Assembly (NCBI RefSeq): GCF_904849725.1
Contig: NC_058521.1
Coordinates: forward strand, 98,008,244-98,072,243
DNA: 64,000 nt
DNA from: Hordeum vulgare subsp. vulgare
Taxonomy: Eukaryota; Streptophyta; Magnoliopsida; Poales; Poaceae
Reading direction: 5' to 3'
A model generated the notes under the pieces. The model made no database searches. It was not told the origin of the DNA and saw nothing but the letters and a program-made list of their open reading frames with translations. Below are positions 1-12,555 of the stretch, one piece after another. Every line of letters starts with the position of its first letter. The stretch's first letter is position 1. Made by a program: the position numbers and the translations under genes.

Positions 1-155
1 AGAGGCTCACTAGGGACAATGTGTTGTCTATGTATCCACACATGTATTTGAGTTTCCAATCAATACAATTCTAGCATGGATAATAAACAATTATTATGAA
101 GAAGGAAATATAATAATAACTAATTTATTATTGCCTCTAGGGCATATTTCCAACA
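1..155 (-). repeat. Angela/WIS/BARE-1 type 3' LTR (partial, cut by window edge)
   Basis: On the reverse strand the block begins at 155 with TGTTGGAAATATGCCC, the characteristic start of the Angela/WIS/BARE-1 Copia LTR, and runs off the left edge of the window. It is followed internally by a polypurine tract, so it is the 3' LTR of a reverse-strand element. Its outer part (1-39) is nearly identical to 6838-6876 at the end of the 5' LTR, which confirms the pairing. Confidence 0.93.
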
Positions 156-171
156 GTCTCCCACTTGCACT
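156..171 (-). other. Polypurine tract of the Angela-type element
   Basis: Reverse-strand sequence AGTGCAAGTGGGAGAC lies directly against the 3' LTR start at 155. This is where plus-strand DNA synthesis would be primed during reverse transcription, and it fixes the element's orientation. Confidence 0.85.
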
Positions 172-1436
172 AGAGTCAATAATCTAGTTCACATCACCAT
201 GTGATTTCAACGAATCCAACACCCATATAGTTCTGGGGTCTGATCACGTCTTGCTCGTGAGAGAGGTTTTAGTCAACGGTTCTGAATCTTTCAAATCAGT
301 GTCTGCTTTACAAACCTTTATGTCATCTTATAGATGCTGCTACTACGTGCTATTCAGAAATACTCTAAATATCTACTATACGAATCCGTTTTACTACTCA
401 TAGTTATTCGGATTAGTGTCAAAGCTTGCATCGACGTAACCCTTTACAACGAACTCTTTAACCACCTCCATAATCAAGAAAAATTCCTTAGTCTATTAGT
501 TACTAAGGATAACTTTGACCGCAGTTTAGTGATTCAATCCTGGATCACTCTCTGTACCTCTTAACAGACTTGTGGCAAGGCACACATCAGGTGCGGTACA
601 CAGCATGGCATACTGTAGAGTCTACGACTAAGGCATAGGGGACGACCTTCGTCCTTTCTCTTTCTTCTGCCGTGGTCGGGCTTTTGAGTCTTACTCAAAT
701 TCATACCTTACAATACAACCAAGAACTCTTTCTTTGCTGATCTATTTTGAACTCCTTCAAAAATGTCAAGGCATGCATTTCATTTGAAAGTTCCGTTTAG
801 CATTTTGATCTATCTCCATAGATCTTGATGCTCAATGTTTAAGTAGCCCTATCCAGGTCTTCCTTTGAAAAACCCCTTTCAAACAACCTTTATGCTTTAT
901 AGAAATTCTACATTACTTCTGATCAACAATATGTCAACCACATATACTTATCAGAAATTCTATAAGGCTCCCACTCACTTCTTTGGAAATACAAGTTTCT
1001 CATAAACTTCCTACAAACCCAAAAGCTTTGATCATCTCATCAAAGCATATATTCCAACTCCGAGATGCTTGCACGAGTCCATTGAAGAATCGCTAGAGCT
1101 TGCATACTTGTTAGCATCCTTAGGATCGACAAACCTTCTGGTTGTATCTCACACAACCTTTGCTCAAGGAAGCCGTCGAGGAAACAATGTTTTGACATCC
1201 TAAGTGCAATATTTCATAAATAATGCAGCAACTACCAACATAACTCCAAACAGACTTTTAGCATCGCTATGAGTGAGAAAGTCTGATCATAGTCAACTCT
1301 TTGATCTTGTCGGAAACATCTTTGCGACAAGTCGAGCTTTTCTTAATACTGAATAGTCACCATCATCGTCTGTCTTCCTTTTAAAGACACATCTTTACTC
1401 AACAGTCTTATGACCATAAAGTAGTTCTTCCAAAGT

Positions 1437-1977
1437 CTACATGGATCCTCTCTCGGATATCATGGCTTCTAGCCATTTGTCGGAATCCGGGCCCACCGTC
1501 GCTTCTCCATAGCTCATAGGTTCATTGTTGTTCAAGAGCATGACCTCCAAGACAGGGTTACCGTACCACTCTGTAGTAGTACGCGACCTTGTCGACCTAC
1601 GAGGTTTGTAGTAACTTGATCCGAAGCTCAATGATCACCATCATTAGTTTCCACTTCAATTGGTGTAGGCGCCACAGGAACATCTTCATGCGCCCTGCTA
1701 CACACTGGTTGAAGTGACGGTTCACTAACCTCATCAAGTTCCACCACCCTCCCACTCAATTCTTTTGAGGGAAACCTTTCCTCGAGAAAGGACCCGTTTC
1801 TAGAAACAAACACTTTGCTTCCATATTTGAAATAGGAGATGTCTCCAACTGTTTTGGATATCCTATGAAGATGCATTTATCCGCTTTGGGTTCGAGCTTA
1901 TCAGACTGAAACTTTTTCACATAAGCGTTGTAGCCCCAAACTTTCAAGAAACGACAGCTCAGGTTTCTCCAAACCAT
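1437..1977 (-). pseudogene. Angela pol remnant: integrase C-terminal region and junction to RT
   Basis: Two overlapping reverse frames carry pieces of the Copia polyprotein. One (1756-1977) reads a segment with VWGYNAYVKK and KADKCIFIGYPK, the usual end of the Copia integrase core where the G-Y-x-K block lies. The next (1628-1876) has SKVFVSRNGSFLEERF, also typical of that region. A third (1437-1631) has EWYGNPV and SDKWLEAMISE, the linker leading into RT. The pieces lie in different frames, so at least two frameshifts separate them. Catalytic RT motifs were not found intact. Confidence 0.8.
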
Positions 1978-3422
1978 AGTTCAAACTGTGTCATCTTACC
2001 GTAAATACGTGGTGCCCTATTTAAAGTGAATGCGGTTGTCTCTAATGCATAACCCATAAACGACAGCGGTGATTCGATAAGAGACATCATAGTATCTGCT
2101 ATATCCAATAGGGTGCGACTATGATGTTCAGACACACCATCGCACTATGGTGCTCTTAGGTGGCATGACTTGCGAAACAATTTCCACATTGTCTTAACCG
2201 TGTACCAAAACTCGCAACTCAGATATTCATCTCTATGATCATATCATAGAAAGTTTATCCTGTTGTCACGATGATCTTCACTCTGAAATAGCTTTGAACT
2301 TTTCAACATTTCAGACTTGTGATTCATTAAGTAAATACTCGTGTATCTACTCAAATCGTCAGTGAAGTAAGAACATAATGATACCCACTGTGTGCCTCAG
2401 CACTCATTGGACTGCACACATCAAAATGCATTGCTTCCAACAAGTCACTTTCTTGTTCCATGTGGTATGATTTTGAATGTCTCAAGTGATTCAAAATGAA
2501 GTGAATCCAAACGATCCATCCGCATGGAGTTTCTTCATGCGTTTATACCAACAGGTACGTCTTGCATGTCTCAAACGTTTCAAAAATGAGTGAGTACAAA
2601 GATCCATCAGCATGGAGCTTTTTTATGCATTTTGCACCAACATGACTCAAGTGGCAGTGTCACAAGTAAGTGGTATTATCATTATTAGTTTGTATATTTT
2701 GGCACCAATATTATGAACATGTGTAACACTACGATCGAGATTCAGTAAACCATTGAAGGTAATTATTCAAGAAAATAGGATAACCATTATTCTCTTTAAA
2801 TGAATAATCGTATTGCAATAAACACAATCCAATCAAGTTCAGGCTCAACACAAACACCAAATAACAATTATTTAGGTTTAACACCAATCCCGATGGTAGA
2901 GGGAGCGTGCGATGTTTGATCACATCAACCTTGGAAACACTTCCAACACTTATCGTCACCTCATCTTTAGTTAGTCTCCGTTTATTCCATAGCTTTTATT
3001 TCGAGTTACTAATCACTTAGCAATCGAACCGGTATCTAATACCCTCGTGCTACTAGGAGTACTAGTAAAGTACATATCAATATCATGTATATCAAATATA
3101 CTTCTGTTGACTTCGCCAGCCTTCTCATCTACCAAGTATCTAGGGTAGCTCCTCCTCAGTGACCGTTTCCCTCATAACAGAAGCACTTAGTCTCGGGTTT
3201 GGGTTCAATCTTGGGTTTCTTCATTTGAGCAGCAATTGGTTTGCCATTTCATGAAGTATCCCTTCTAGCCCTTGGCCTTCTTGATACTAGTGGTTTTACT
3301 AACCATCAACAATTGATGCTTCTTCTTGTTTTCTACTTCTGTAGTGTCAAACATTGCGAATCGCTCAAGGATCAGCACATCTATCCTTGATATGTTATAG
3401 TTCATCATGAAGCTCTAGCAGC

Positions 3423-3871
3423 TTAGTGGCAGTGACTTTGGAGAACCATCACTATCTCATTTGGAAGATTAACTCCCACTTGATTCAAGCGATTGTTGCA
3501 CTGAGACAATCTAAGCACACGCTCAACGATTGAGATTTCCTCCTTTACTTTGTAGACAAAGAATCTTGTCGGAGGTCTCTTACCTCTCAACAAGGGCACG
3601 AGCATGAAATATCAATTTCATCTCCTAGAAAATCTCTTATGTTCCCCGACGTTTCAAAATGTCTTCGGCGCCTTGCTTCTAAGCCATTAAGTATTACGCA
3701 CTGAACTATCACGTAGTCATCAAAAACGTGTATGTCAGATGTTCGCAACATCCACAGACGACGCCTGAGGTGCAGCACACGGAGTGGTGCATTAAGGACA
3801 TAAGCCTTCTGCGCAGAAATGAGGACAATCCTCAGTTTTACGGACTCAGTCCGCAAAGTTGCTACTATCAA
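3423..3871 (-). pseudogene. Angela gag remnant
   Basis: Reverse frames at 3587-3871 and 3423-3605 contain KLRIVLISAQKAYVLNAPL, recognisable as the Copia gag N-terminal region (the UBN2-like part) of BARE-1/Angela. It is broken by frameshifts and lacks a readable zinc knuckle. A second copy of the same gag start lies at 9255-9375, where the homologous segment reads KLGIVLIAAQKAYVLNAPLG. Confidence 0.75.
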
Positions 3872-5157
3872 CTTTCAACTAAAATTTCTCTAGGAAGATA
3901 TAAAAATAGTAGAGCTATAGCGCAAGCTACATCATAATTCGCAAAGACAATTAGACTATGTTCATGATAATTAGTTCAATTAATCATATTACTTAAGAAC
4001 TCCCACTCAAAAAGTACATCTCTCTAGTCATTTGAGTGGTACATGATCCAAATCCACTAACTCAAGTCCGATCATCACATGACTTGAGAATAGTTTCAGT
4101 GGTAAGAATCTCTATGCTAATCATATCAACTATACGATTCATGCTCGACCTTTCGGTCTCTTGTGTCCCGAGACCATGTCTGCACATGCTAGGCTCGTAA
4201 AGTTTAACCCGAGTGTTCCGCGTGTGCAACTGTTTTGCACCTGTTGCATGTGAACGTTGAGTCTATCACACCCGATCATCACGTGGTGTCTTGAAACGAC
4301 GAACTATTGCAACGGTGCACAGTTGGGGAGAACACAATTTCGTCTAGAAATTTTAAGTGAGAGATCACCTTATAATGCTACCATCGTTCTAAGCAAGATA
4401 AGGTGCAGAAAAGGATTAACATCACATGCAATTCATAAGTGACATGATATGGCCATCATCTTGTTCTTCTTGTTCTCCATCACCAAAGCACCGGCACAAT
4501 CTTCTTGTCACCGGCGCCACACCATGATCTCCAACAACGTGTCACCATCGGGGTTGTCGTGCTACTTATGCTGTTACTACTAAAGCTACGTCCTAGCAAT
4601 ATAGTAAACGCATATGGAAATACAAACGTTAGTTTAAAGACAACCCTGTGGCTCCTGCGGGTTGCCGTACCATCGATGTGCAAGTCGATATTAACTATTA
4701 CAACATGATCATCTCATGCATCCAATATATCACATCACGTTATTGGCCATATCATATCACAAGCATACCCTGCAAAAACAAGTTAGACATCTTCTAATTT
4801 ATTGTTGCATGTTTTACGTGGCTGCTACGGGTATCTAGTATGATCGCATCTTACTTACGCAAAAACCACAACGAAGATGTGCAAATTGATATTTAACCTC
4901 TCCAAGTACCACCTCAGTCAAAAGAAATTCAACTAAAGTTGAAGAAACCGCCACCCGCCAGTCATCTTTATGCAACGAGGTTGCATGTCAATCGATGAAA
5001 CCAGTCTTTCATAAGCGTACGAATGATGATGGTCCAGGCCACTTCAATCCAACAATACCGCCGAATCGAGAAAATACTAAGGAGGGCAGCAAATCGAACA
5101 TCACCGTCCACGAAACCTTTTGTGTTCTACTGGAGATAACATTTAAGCATGAACCTA

Positions 5158-5169
5158 GCTCTGATACCA
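5158..5169 (-). other. Primer binding site of the Angela-type element (tRNA-iMet)
   Basis: Reverse-strand TGGTATCAGAGC, complementary to the 3' end of initiator tRNA-Met, starts one base inside the 5' LTR boundary at 5171. This is the standard Copia minus-strand primer site. Confidence 0.9.
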
Positions 5170-5170
5170 C

Positions 5171-6876
5171 TGCTGGGGAACGTTGCCTGGGAAACAAAAA
5201 ATTTCCTATGCACACGAAGTCCTATCATGGTGATGTCCATCTACGAGAGGAGATTTGGATCTACGTACCCTTGTTGATCGCATAGCAGGAAGCTTTAAGA
5301 AACGTGGTTGATGTAGTGGAACGTCTTCACGTCCCTCCACCAGCCCCACAAACCGTTCCATGAACCGTCCCGTGATCCGTCCCACGATCCGTTCCGATCT
5401 AGTGCCGAACGGACGACACCTACGCGTTCAGCACACGTACAGCTCAACGATGATCTCGGCCTTCTTGACCCAGCAAGCAAGACGGAGAAGAAGATGAGTT
5501 CTCCGGCTGCTTGACGGCGCTCCTGTGGTGGTGAGGATATACTCCTGCAGGGCTCTGCCCGAGCTCCGCAGAAATACGATCTGGAGGTAAAACTATGGTG
5601 TCTAGATGTGAGTTGCACGTGGCAAAATTTGTCTCAAATCAGTCCTAAATCACCACTATATATAGGAGGGAGGGGGAGGAGGCTTGCCTTGTGGGCCAAG
5701 CCCTCAAGGGTGTGCCTACCAAGGGAGAGGTGGAGTCCTACTCCAATCCTACTCCAACTAGGATTGGAAAGTGGAGTCCTTCCCTTCCTTCTCACCTATT
5801 TTTTTTCTTTTTCTTTGGTTTTTATTTCTTGAAACCAGGGCCCTCTTGGGCTGTCCCACCAGCCCACTAAGGGTTGGTGCGCCACCCCTAGGGCCATTGG
5901 GCTTCCCCTGGGTGGGTTGCCCCCCTCCCGGTGAACTTCCGGAACCCATTCGTCACACCCGCTACATTCCCGGTAATGCCCGAAAACCTTCCGGTAAACA
6001 AATGAAGCCATCCTATATATCAATCTTCGTTTCCGGACCATTCCAGAATCCCTCGTGATGTCCGTGATCTCATCCAGGACTCCGAAAAACATTTGGTAAC
6101 CACACATATAACTCAACTATACTAAAACATCATCGAACCTCAAGTGTGCAGACCCTGCGGGTTCGAGAACTATGTAAACATGCCCCCAGGCGCTCCTCGG
6201 TTAATATCCAGTAGCGGGACCTGGATGCCCATCTTGGATCCTACATATTTTCCGAAGATCTTATCGGTTGAACCTCAGTGTCAAGGATTCATATAATCCC
6301 GTATGTCATTCCCTTTGTCCTTCGGTATGTTACTTGCCCGAGATTTGATCGTCGGTATCCGCATACCTATTTCAATCTCGTTACCGTCAAGTCTCTTTAC
6401 TCGTTCCGTAATACAAGTCTCTTTACACTTAGTCACATTGCTTGCAAGGCTTGTGTATGATGTTGTATTACCGAGTGCGCCCCGAGATACCTCTCCGTCA
6501 CACGGAGTGACAAATCCTAGTCTTGATCCATACTAACTCAACGGCCACTTTCAGAGATACCTGTAGAGCACCTTTATAGTCACCAGTTATGTTGTGACAT
6601 TTGATGCACACAAGGTATTCCTGCGGTGCCAGTGAGTTATATGATCTCATGGTCATAGGAACAAATACTTGCGCAGAAAACGATAGCAATAAAATGACAT
6701 GATCAATATGCTACGTATATAATTTGGGTCTTGTCCATCACATGATTCTCCTAATGATGTGATTCCGTTATCAAGTGGCAACACTTGCCTATGGCCAGGA
6801 AACCTTGACCATCTTTGATCAACGAAGTAGTCAACTAGAGGCTCAGTAGGGACAATGTATTGTCTATGTATCCACG
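5171..6876 (-). repeat. Angela-type 5' LTR, interrupted by a later insertion
   Basis: The LTR begins on the plus strand at 5171 with TGCTGGGGAACG (the LTR 3' end reads ...CCCCAGCA on the reverse strand). It runs to 6876, where it stops after GTCTATGTATCCAC. The matching LTR at 1-155 shows that about 114 bp more should follow, up to TGTTGG. Instead the sequence switches to an unrelated LTR-like start. The remaining 114 bp were not found downstream, so this is an insertion plus deletion or a rearrangement rather than a simple nested insertion. Confidence 0.88.
5656..5665 (-). promoter_or_regulatory. Candidate TATA box of the Angela-type LTR
   Basis: CTATATATAG lies about 490 bp from the inner LTR edge on the reverse strand. 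Its position in the 3' half of the LTR fits a BARE-1-type promoter. Activity is not shown by sequence. Confidence 0.5.
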
Positions 6877-9254
6877 TGTAACATCCCAAAATTATAAATT
6901 TTGGAATGTTAATATAATTATTAGATTCATTTTTTGTTTGTTTGAGTGATTGAAACTTGAGTGGAATTTGAAACTTTTTTAAAAACTTTTGAATGAGAGG
7001 GAATAAAATGACTTTCCCATTTTCTTTTGAATTCAAATTCATCCATTTAAAATCAGTGAGAGAAGATAACATGACTTCTTCAACTATAAAGAATTTGAAT
7101 GAATGTGGCATTTGATTTTTTTTCCTTTGGTTTTTGATTTGAATTTTAATTTTGGCTCAAGATTTCAACCACATTTTTTTTCTTGACAACATACTTGCCA
7201 AGCAAGAAAGAGAGGAGGTAACATGACACCCCCCCCAAAAAAAATAAAAGTCAGAAGAAAAATAGTCCCAAAAATTTTAAAGAGAAAATTTGGATTTTAT
7301 TGAATTTTAAAAAAAATATTTTTTATAAAGTTTTTATTTTGTGAAAATAAAATGTTCATGTTGTAGGAAATTTTATTCTGAAAATTTTGATATATAATAT
7401 GTCTATATAAAATATTTTTATTGTTCCCTGTTTTTTTTTCAAAAAAAACAAATTTGAAAAAAAAGGCTGACGAGGCCAACCGGCCAACGAGCAATGTGTG
7501 CGCGACCTGCGCGGGTGGCCGGCCGAAAAATGGCCCATGCGGACTTTTTTCTCCTCTTTATGTATATGTTTAGTCCCACATTGCCTATCTATGGACCATA
7601 AGACTTCCCTTCCACCTATAAATATAATCCCATAGGAGCATCCAAAAATCATCTATTTCGGGTTAAATCAATCTTTTGGTTTGACTAGGTTTATTAAATA
7701 AAAATATTCTTTTCTCTTCGGCGGGATTTCTTGAAGTCGTCTCCTCATTGAATTTAATTCTTACTCTGCATTCTAAAGGTATTTCTCTTCGTATTTTTTA
7801 TACTCCCGTAGTTTATTATTTCTAGACTAATATTCCTACATTAGTACTCCCTCCGTCTCAAAATTCTTGTCTTAGGTTTGTCTAAAAATAAATGTACCTA
7901 AATACTAAAACATGACTAGATACATTTATATTTAGACAAATTTAAGACAAGAATTTTCGGACGGAGGGAGTATACGGTAGAGTAATTAGATTTATCAATT
8001 AGTCTCTGTATTTACACATTAGTCCTAGAATTCTTTTAGACGTAGCACTTTTATTCCGTAAAAAAACTTGGCCCTTATTTTTCAAATAGCCATAACTTTT
8101 TACTCGTTTATCCGAATTAGATGAAACCAACGCCTAGAGTTTCGTCTTGATCCCACCTATCCGGTGAACCTATCATATCAACTTTTTCAAATTTTCAATT
8201 TCGAAATTTGTTCACACTCATATTCAAATTTCTTTTGATCATATTTTTTTATCCTTAGCTCCGTTTTAGATGAATCCAATTGCGTCGGATTCGTATCAAA
8301 GTAATCTTCCCATTTATATCATTAGTTTTAACTTTTCAACTTATAATTTTGATCAAATCAGATTTATCTATTAGTGCCCAAAAGTGTTCACATCGTTCTA
8401 AGCCGATTCAATGTTATATTTAAGTATTTGTATCTTTTGATCCGCTATTTCAAATCTAGTAATTCTTTTTTCTACACGCTCATATTGATATCCTATATCC
8501 AGTAGCATCATTAGTTTCGACCTTTGAACCTTACAAATTTGAGCGATTCAAATTTGTATTCGAACATTCATTTGATCTTATCTTGCAAATCATACCACCT
8601 TTTCAATTGATTCCTTTTACCCCTAAACACTCATGTCATATATTTTTGTATGTAACCATCGTATTTCAGTTCAACTTCTCTTGACCTTCTGAATGCAAAT
8701 TCTATTTATACTTCAGTTTGCTATAACTTGTGTTATAGTTGTAGTGCTCCATTTCAAGAAATTCTTTCTACAAATAAATTCTTATGTCTTATACTATTTG
8801 TCAAACAACATTCATGTTGTTCTCCCAATATTTTTGATCATCTACCATAGTGTATGCAAGTCGAGCTTATATAGCGATAGTTGATCATCCCTTGACTCTT
8901 TTGAGTTGACCCCTTTCACCTTTCCTTTTACAATACCATAAGGCCCTATCTTTTCTTATTAAATCTTGGTATGTCGTTATTTTGTACCAAGACATGTTTT
9001 GTTCTTATGTTCTTTTGGTTCTTCCTCTTGGCATGAATGTTTATTGAATGTTATTCGTTTACGATAGATTGCGCGGAGTGTGGCGAGTAGAATTATCAGG
9101 ATTATGAGAGCGACTATCTTCATCAAGTAATACCAGGCAAGTTCACATTGATCATATTTTTACCTATGGTTTTTTGCATTAGTTTCAACCTTCTTCACCC
9201 ATTGCATGCAAGTAGGTACTTGGAAACTTTGGTTATTGAGTAGTATGTTATGAT
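6877..9254 (+). mobile_element. LTR-like fragment of an unidentified retrotransposon, inserted in the Angela LTR
   Basis: Directly after the broken Angela LTR comes TGTAACATCCC, a typical Gypsy-type LTR start in Triticeae. The block is AT-rich and non-coding and contains a TATA-like CTATAAATA at 7616-7624 in the forward direction and a MITE. It ends near 9254, where Angela gag sequence resumes. I see no matching second LTR, PBS or protein domain and no clear 5-bp target duplication. It is best read as a solo or truncated LTR. The right boundary is approximate, and I cannot name the family with confidence. Confidence 0.55.
7847..7970. mobile_element. Stowaway-type MITE
   Basis: A 124-bp element starts CTCCCTCCGTCTCAAAATTC and ends with the near-perfect inverted complement GAATTTTCGGACGGAGGGAG. 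It is flanked on both sides by TA (7845-7846 and 7971-7972), the Tc1/mariner target duplication. Internal sequence is also largely palindromic. It carries no coding capacity and sits inside the LTR-like fragment, so it is younger than that insertion. Confidence 0.95.
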
Positions 9255-9870
9255 AACGACGCTTGAGGTTCAGCACACCGAGTGGTGCATTAAGGACATA
9301 AGCCTTCTGCGCAGCAATAAGGACAATCCCCAGTTTATGAACCCAGTCCGCATAAGTGCTACTATCATCTTTCAACTAAATTTTCTCTAGGAACATATAA
9401 AAATTAGTAGAGCCATAATGCAAGATACAACATTATTTGAAAAGACCTTTTGACTATGTTCATCATAATTGAGTTTCGCTAATCATATTACTAATAAATC
9501 CCACTCAAATAGACATCCCTCTAGTCACTCGAGTGGTGCATGATCCAAATCCACTAAGTCAAGTCCGATCATCATGTGAGTTGAGTATGGTTTCAGTAGT
9601 GAGCATCTCCATGTTGATCATATCAACTATATGATTCATGCTCGACCTTTCGGTCTCTTGTGTTCCTAGGCCATGTCTGTACATGCTAGGCTCGTCAAGT
9701 ATAACCCGAGTGTTCCGCATGTGCACTGTTTTGCACCCGTTGTATGTGAACGTTGAGTCTATCACACCCGATCATCACGTGGTGTCTCGAAACGACAAAC
9801 TGTCGCAACGGTGCATAGTCGGGGAGAACACAATTTTATCTTGAAATTTTAGTGAGGGATCACCTTATAT
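9255..9870 (-). pseudogene. Second Angela fragment: gag start and leader
   Basis: This stretch aligns by eye with 3755-4366 of the first Angela element, with the same orientation and scattered substitutions. The reverse frame 9160-9375 contains TYADWVHKLGIVLIAAQKAY, the gag N-terminal motif. It has no LTR, PBS or pol of its own. It is either a truncated second Angela copy or a duplicated piece of the first one left by rearrangement. Confidence 0.8.
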
Positions 9871-10295
9871 TAATATGGTGCATAATCATTGTAATATGGT
9901 AGAAATACATGTACATTTGCATGTCCAACAATCATGTAGTATGAGAGTTGTCCTTGAGTAAACTCCATTGGGAACCACTACAAAGGAAAAAGATACAGAC
10001 ATTTTCAACTAACAACTCATTATGGGCAGTAAAAAGGCTACAAAGTTCTGAGTTCATATACTAAGATCATTGTTGTCTTGGACAAACTGTAAATAAATAG
10101 GTTAATTTCCACGTTTTGGCCCATTGTCCTAACAATATTTATTACTTACCACACATGATGCTTGTTCATGAATATCTCATTAGTCCATAAACAAAAGGGT
10201 CTAAGCACAGATATTTACCAATGACATGTGTACCTAGAAGCGACAAGTGATATTAGAAGCTAAACTGCAATTGCACAATGATGTGCTACAATATT
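9871..10295. other. AT-rich sequence with no recognised feature
   Basis: No coding frame, LTR, inverted repeat or simple repeat that I can support. It lies between the Angela fragment and a decayed MITE. Confidence 0.5.
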
Positions 10296-10382
10296 CTCTC
10301 TTAACCACTATATAAGATCTAATTACATCCAATATACTAACATATTGGATGTACTAACATCTTATGTTATGGGCGGAGGGAG
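10296..10382. mobile_element. Diverged Stowaway-like MITE remnant
   Basis: The right end GGGCGGAGGGAG followed by TA (10383-10384) matches Stowaway ends. The core is palindromic: ACATCCAATATACTAACATA with its complement, and the flanking AAGATC...CATCTT arms. The left terminus (from about 10296, CTCTCTTAACC) has diverged from the expected CTCCCTCCG, so the left boundary is approximate. Confidence 0.6.
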
Positions 10383-10430
10383 TATAACATGGGAAACAAA
10401 TATAGCCATGGGAGCGAAAAACCAAAATAG

Positions 10431-11105
10431 GCATATGCTCACTGCAACATGCTTAATAACAACGAAATATAGTCATTCGTAATGGTATTGTTGAGATTGC
10501 ATAGAACAAAGCTTGTACATAAACATCAAATTGTATAATCGAACATCACAGAGTGAAAAAAGAAACAAACTATGCAAGAAAAAATAGAATGATGGGATGT
10601 GATGCTTTCTGGGGCCATTGGACTGGTATTGATCAAATTGTACTGCACACTATGAATAACTAGATGAACAAGGCATACTACAAACAACCAAATATAGCAA
10701 TTGAAACTGGACAAATGCTAACCACAAACAACCAAAAACCTCTAAAGGAGGCATCTGTTCACTACAATAGACTTAGCAACAACCAAATAGTCACTCATAT
10801 CTATATTGTTGAAAATCCATAGAACGTACCATGTGCTTAACATCAAATTGTATGATTCAACATCACATTTTGATAAAACTGAAATGAAGAGGGACGTGTT
10901 AACTACACCAACTTTTACAGGAACCAAGTGTATGATTGAATAACCAGATCTAGCAATTGAAACTCTACATATGTTCACTACAAACAACCAATAAAAGATA
11001 AACTATGTGTATGCTCACTACAGACAACCAAACATATGCATTCGTGGAGTTGAACTGAACAATTCATACTCCAGCATATCAAATTGCACTTTTGATCATT
11101 ATATT
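10431..11105. repeat. Diverged tandem duplication, about 2.3 units
   Basis: Unit 1 (about 10431-10749), unit 2 (about 10750-11004) and a partial third (11005-11105) share ordered blocks. These are a GCATATGCTCACT-like start, CAACCAAATAGTCA, CATCAAATTGTAT, AGCAATTGAAACT and ACAAACAACCAA. Spacing differs by tens of bases between units, so the duplication is old. No protein is encoded, and I do not recognise a transposon family. Confidence 0.6.
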
Positions 11106-11481
11106 TTGCATGACTGATTTTTTTAACATGGCATGGTTAAAACCTAGCATGGCCAAAGCTATAAGTATGATCATATGAAGTTTTCCCCCGTTGAGGAGGC
11201 ATGATGAACATAACATGGGTTTCCTCAATTGTCACATATGGGCTCATTCCCCTTGGAAGATCCCAGACGGTGGGTGCGCACCATCCACTCCTTGTCCCTG
11301 TTGTCACAGCTTGGCTCCTTCCCTTTGGAAGAGCACAGCTTTACGGTGCCCTCCCTGATGTTGTGGATGGGCTATTCCCCATTGGAAGAGACGAATATGG
11401 TGCCCTTGTCGTTGTTCTCGTCATTAGTGAGGCATGAATTGGCAGGTGACGATGCCTAGACACCACCATGGAATGCGACCG

Positions 11482-11771
11482 TCAGAAATGAAGGCAAATT
11501 TCTGACAACAAAGCTGAGTAGATCATCGACGGGGCCAAGGAGGACATCCAGTGGGGTTGAACCAGAGGGGTGGGGGTGCGCCACTTAACCTGTAGGACAA
11601 CCTGCGTCAGGCCGGCGCCGTTGATGATCTCGACGTCGTTGACATCTGTCATGACATATAGACATGCGTGATATTCTAACCCCTTCTGATGGATCTTCAT
11701 GAGAACAATCGGGCGTAGTGGCGGCGACGACGCTGAGCTAGCTACGGTTCGAGCGAGGGAGGAGTGGTGTG
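11482..11771 (-). pseudogene. Possible host gene fragment, truncated by the Copia insertion
   Basis: Reverse of this GC-rich stretch is an open frame from the Copia insertion point at 11771 through an ATG at 11698-11700 to a stop at 11482. It is moderately gene-like in composition and unlike the AT-rich DNA beside it. It has a possible splice donor (CAG|GTTAAG) partway in. I do not recognise the protein. Upstream sequence on the reverse strand would continue across the Copia element at 23813 and beyond. It could equally be a piece of an unidentified transposon. Confidence 0.3.
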
Positions 11772-12503
11772 TGAAAGGATCGATATGGTTGGCTAGAGGG
11801 GGGGTGAATAGACAACGACCACTTTTTTATTAATCTTAGCAAGTTAAGGTAAACGACATATGGGTTCACAAATATTATGACAATGAGGTGAACCCTAATG
11901 AAGCTAACAACGAGAGCTATTAAGACAAGTAAGATATAGTCACAAACATAAGCATACACATAGTAAAGGATAGAGATAACCACAAGTGGAACTGATGGAG
12001 ACGAGGATGTGTTACCGAAGTTCCTTCCCTTTGACAGGAAGTACGTCTCCGTTGGAGCGGTGTGGAGGCACAATGCTCCCCAATAAGCCACTAAGGCCAT
12101 CGTATTCTCCTCACGCCCTCGCACGATGCAAGGTACCGTGATTCCACTATAGGTGCCCTTGAAGGGGGCGACCAAACCTTTACAAACAAGGTTGAGGCAA
12201 ACTCCACACAAAGCTTGGAGGCTCCCAACTAGACCACGAAGCTTCACCACAATGGAATATGGCTTCGAGGTGACCTCAACCGTCTAGGATGCTCAAACAC
12301 CCAAGAGTAACAAGATCCGCAAGGGATTGGTGGGGGAATCAACTTTTCTCTCGGTGGAAGTGTGGATCTAGGCCTTCTCAACCAATCCCTAAAGAATCAA
12401 CAAGTTTGATTGGCTAGGGAGAGAGATCGGGCACTTTTGAGCTTAGGGAGCAACAATGGAGCTTGGGGAGGTAAGAGATGAGGTTCCACAGCTAGAAGAA
12501 CCC

Positions 12504-12511
12504 TTTATATA
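12504..12511 (-). promoter_or_regulatory. TATA box of the Copia 3' LTR
   Basis: Reverse-strand TATATAAA, flanked by CCCCCCAC and GGGTTC, is 47 bp downstream (in the element's direction) of the palindromic array. The partner LTR has the same motif at 23050-23057. Confidence 0.7.
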
Positions 12512-12555
12512 GTGGGGGGAAAAATCCAACCGTTTTCCCACTCTCTACCCGAGCT

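Larger units (their letters stand above)
156..5170 (-). pseudogene. Angela-type Copia internal region, decayed gag-pol
   Basis: This 5-kb span between PPT and PBS has the order expected of a reverse-strand BARE-1/Angela element: leader next to the 5' LTR (about 4370-5157), gag (about 3420-4360), then protease, integrase and RT toward the 3' LTR. No long frame survives. Only short conserved islands are readable, separated by stops and frameshifts in all frames. It belongs to the large Copia family that dominates Triticeae genomes. With no usable polyprotein it could move only by borrowing proteins from other copies. Confidence 0.88.
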
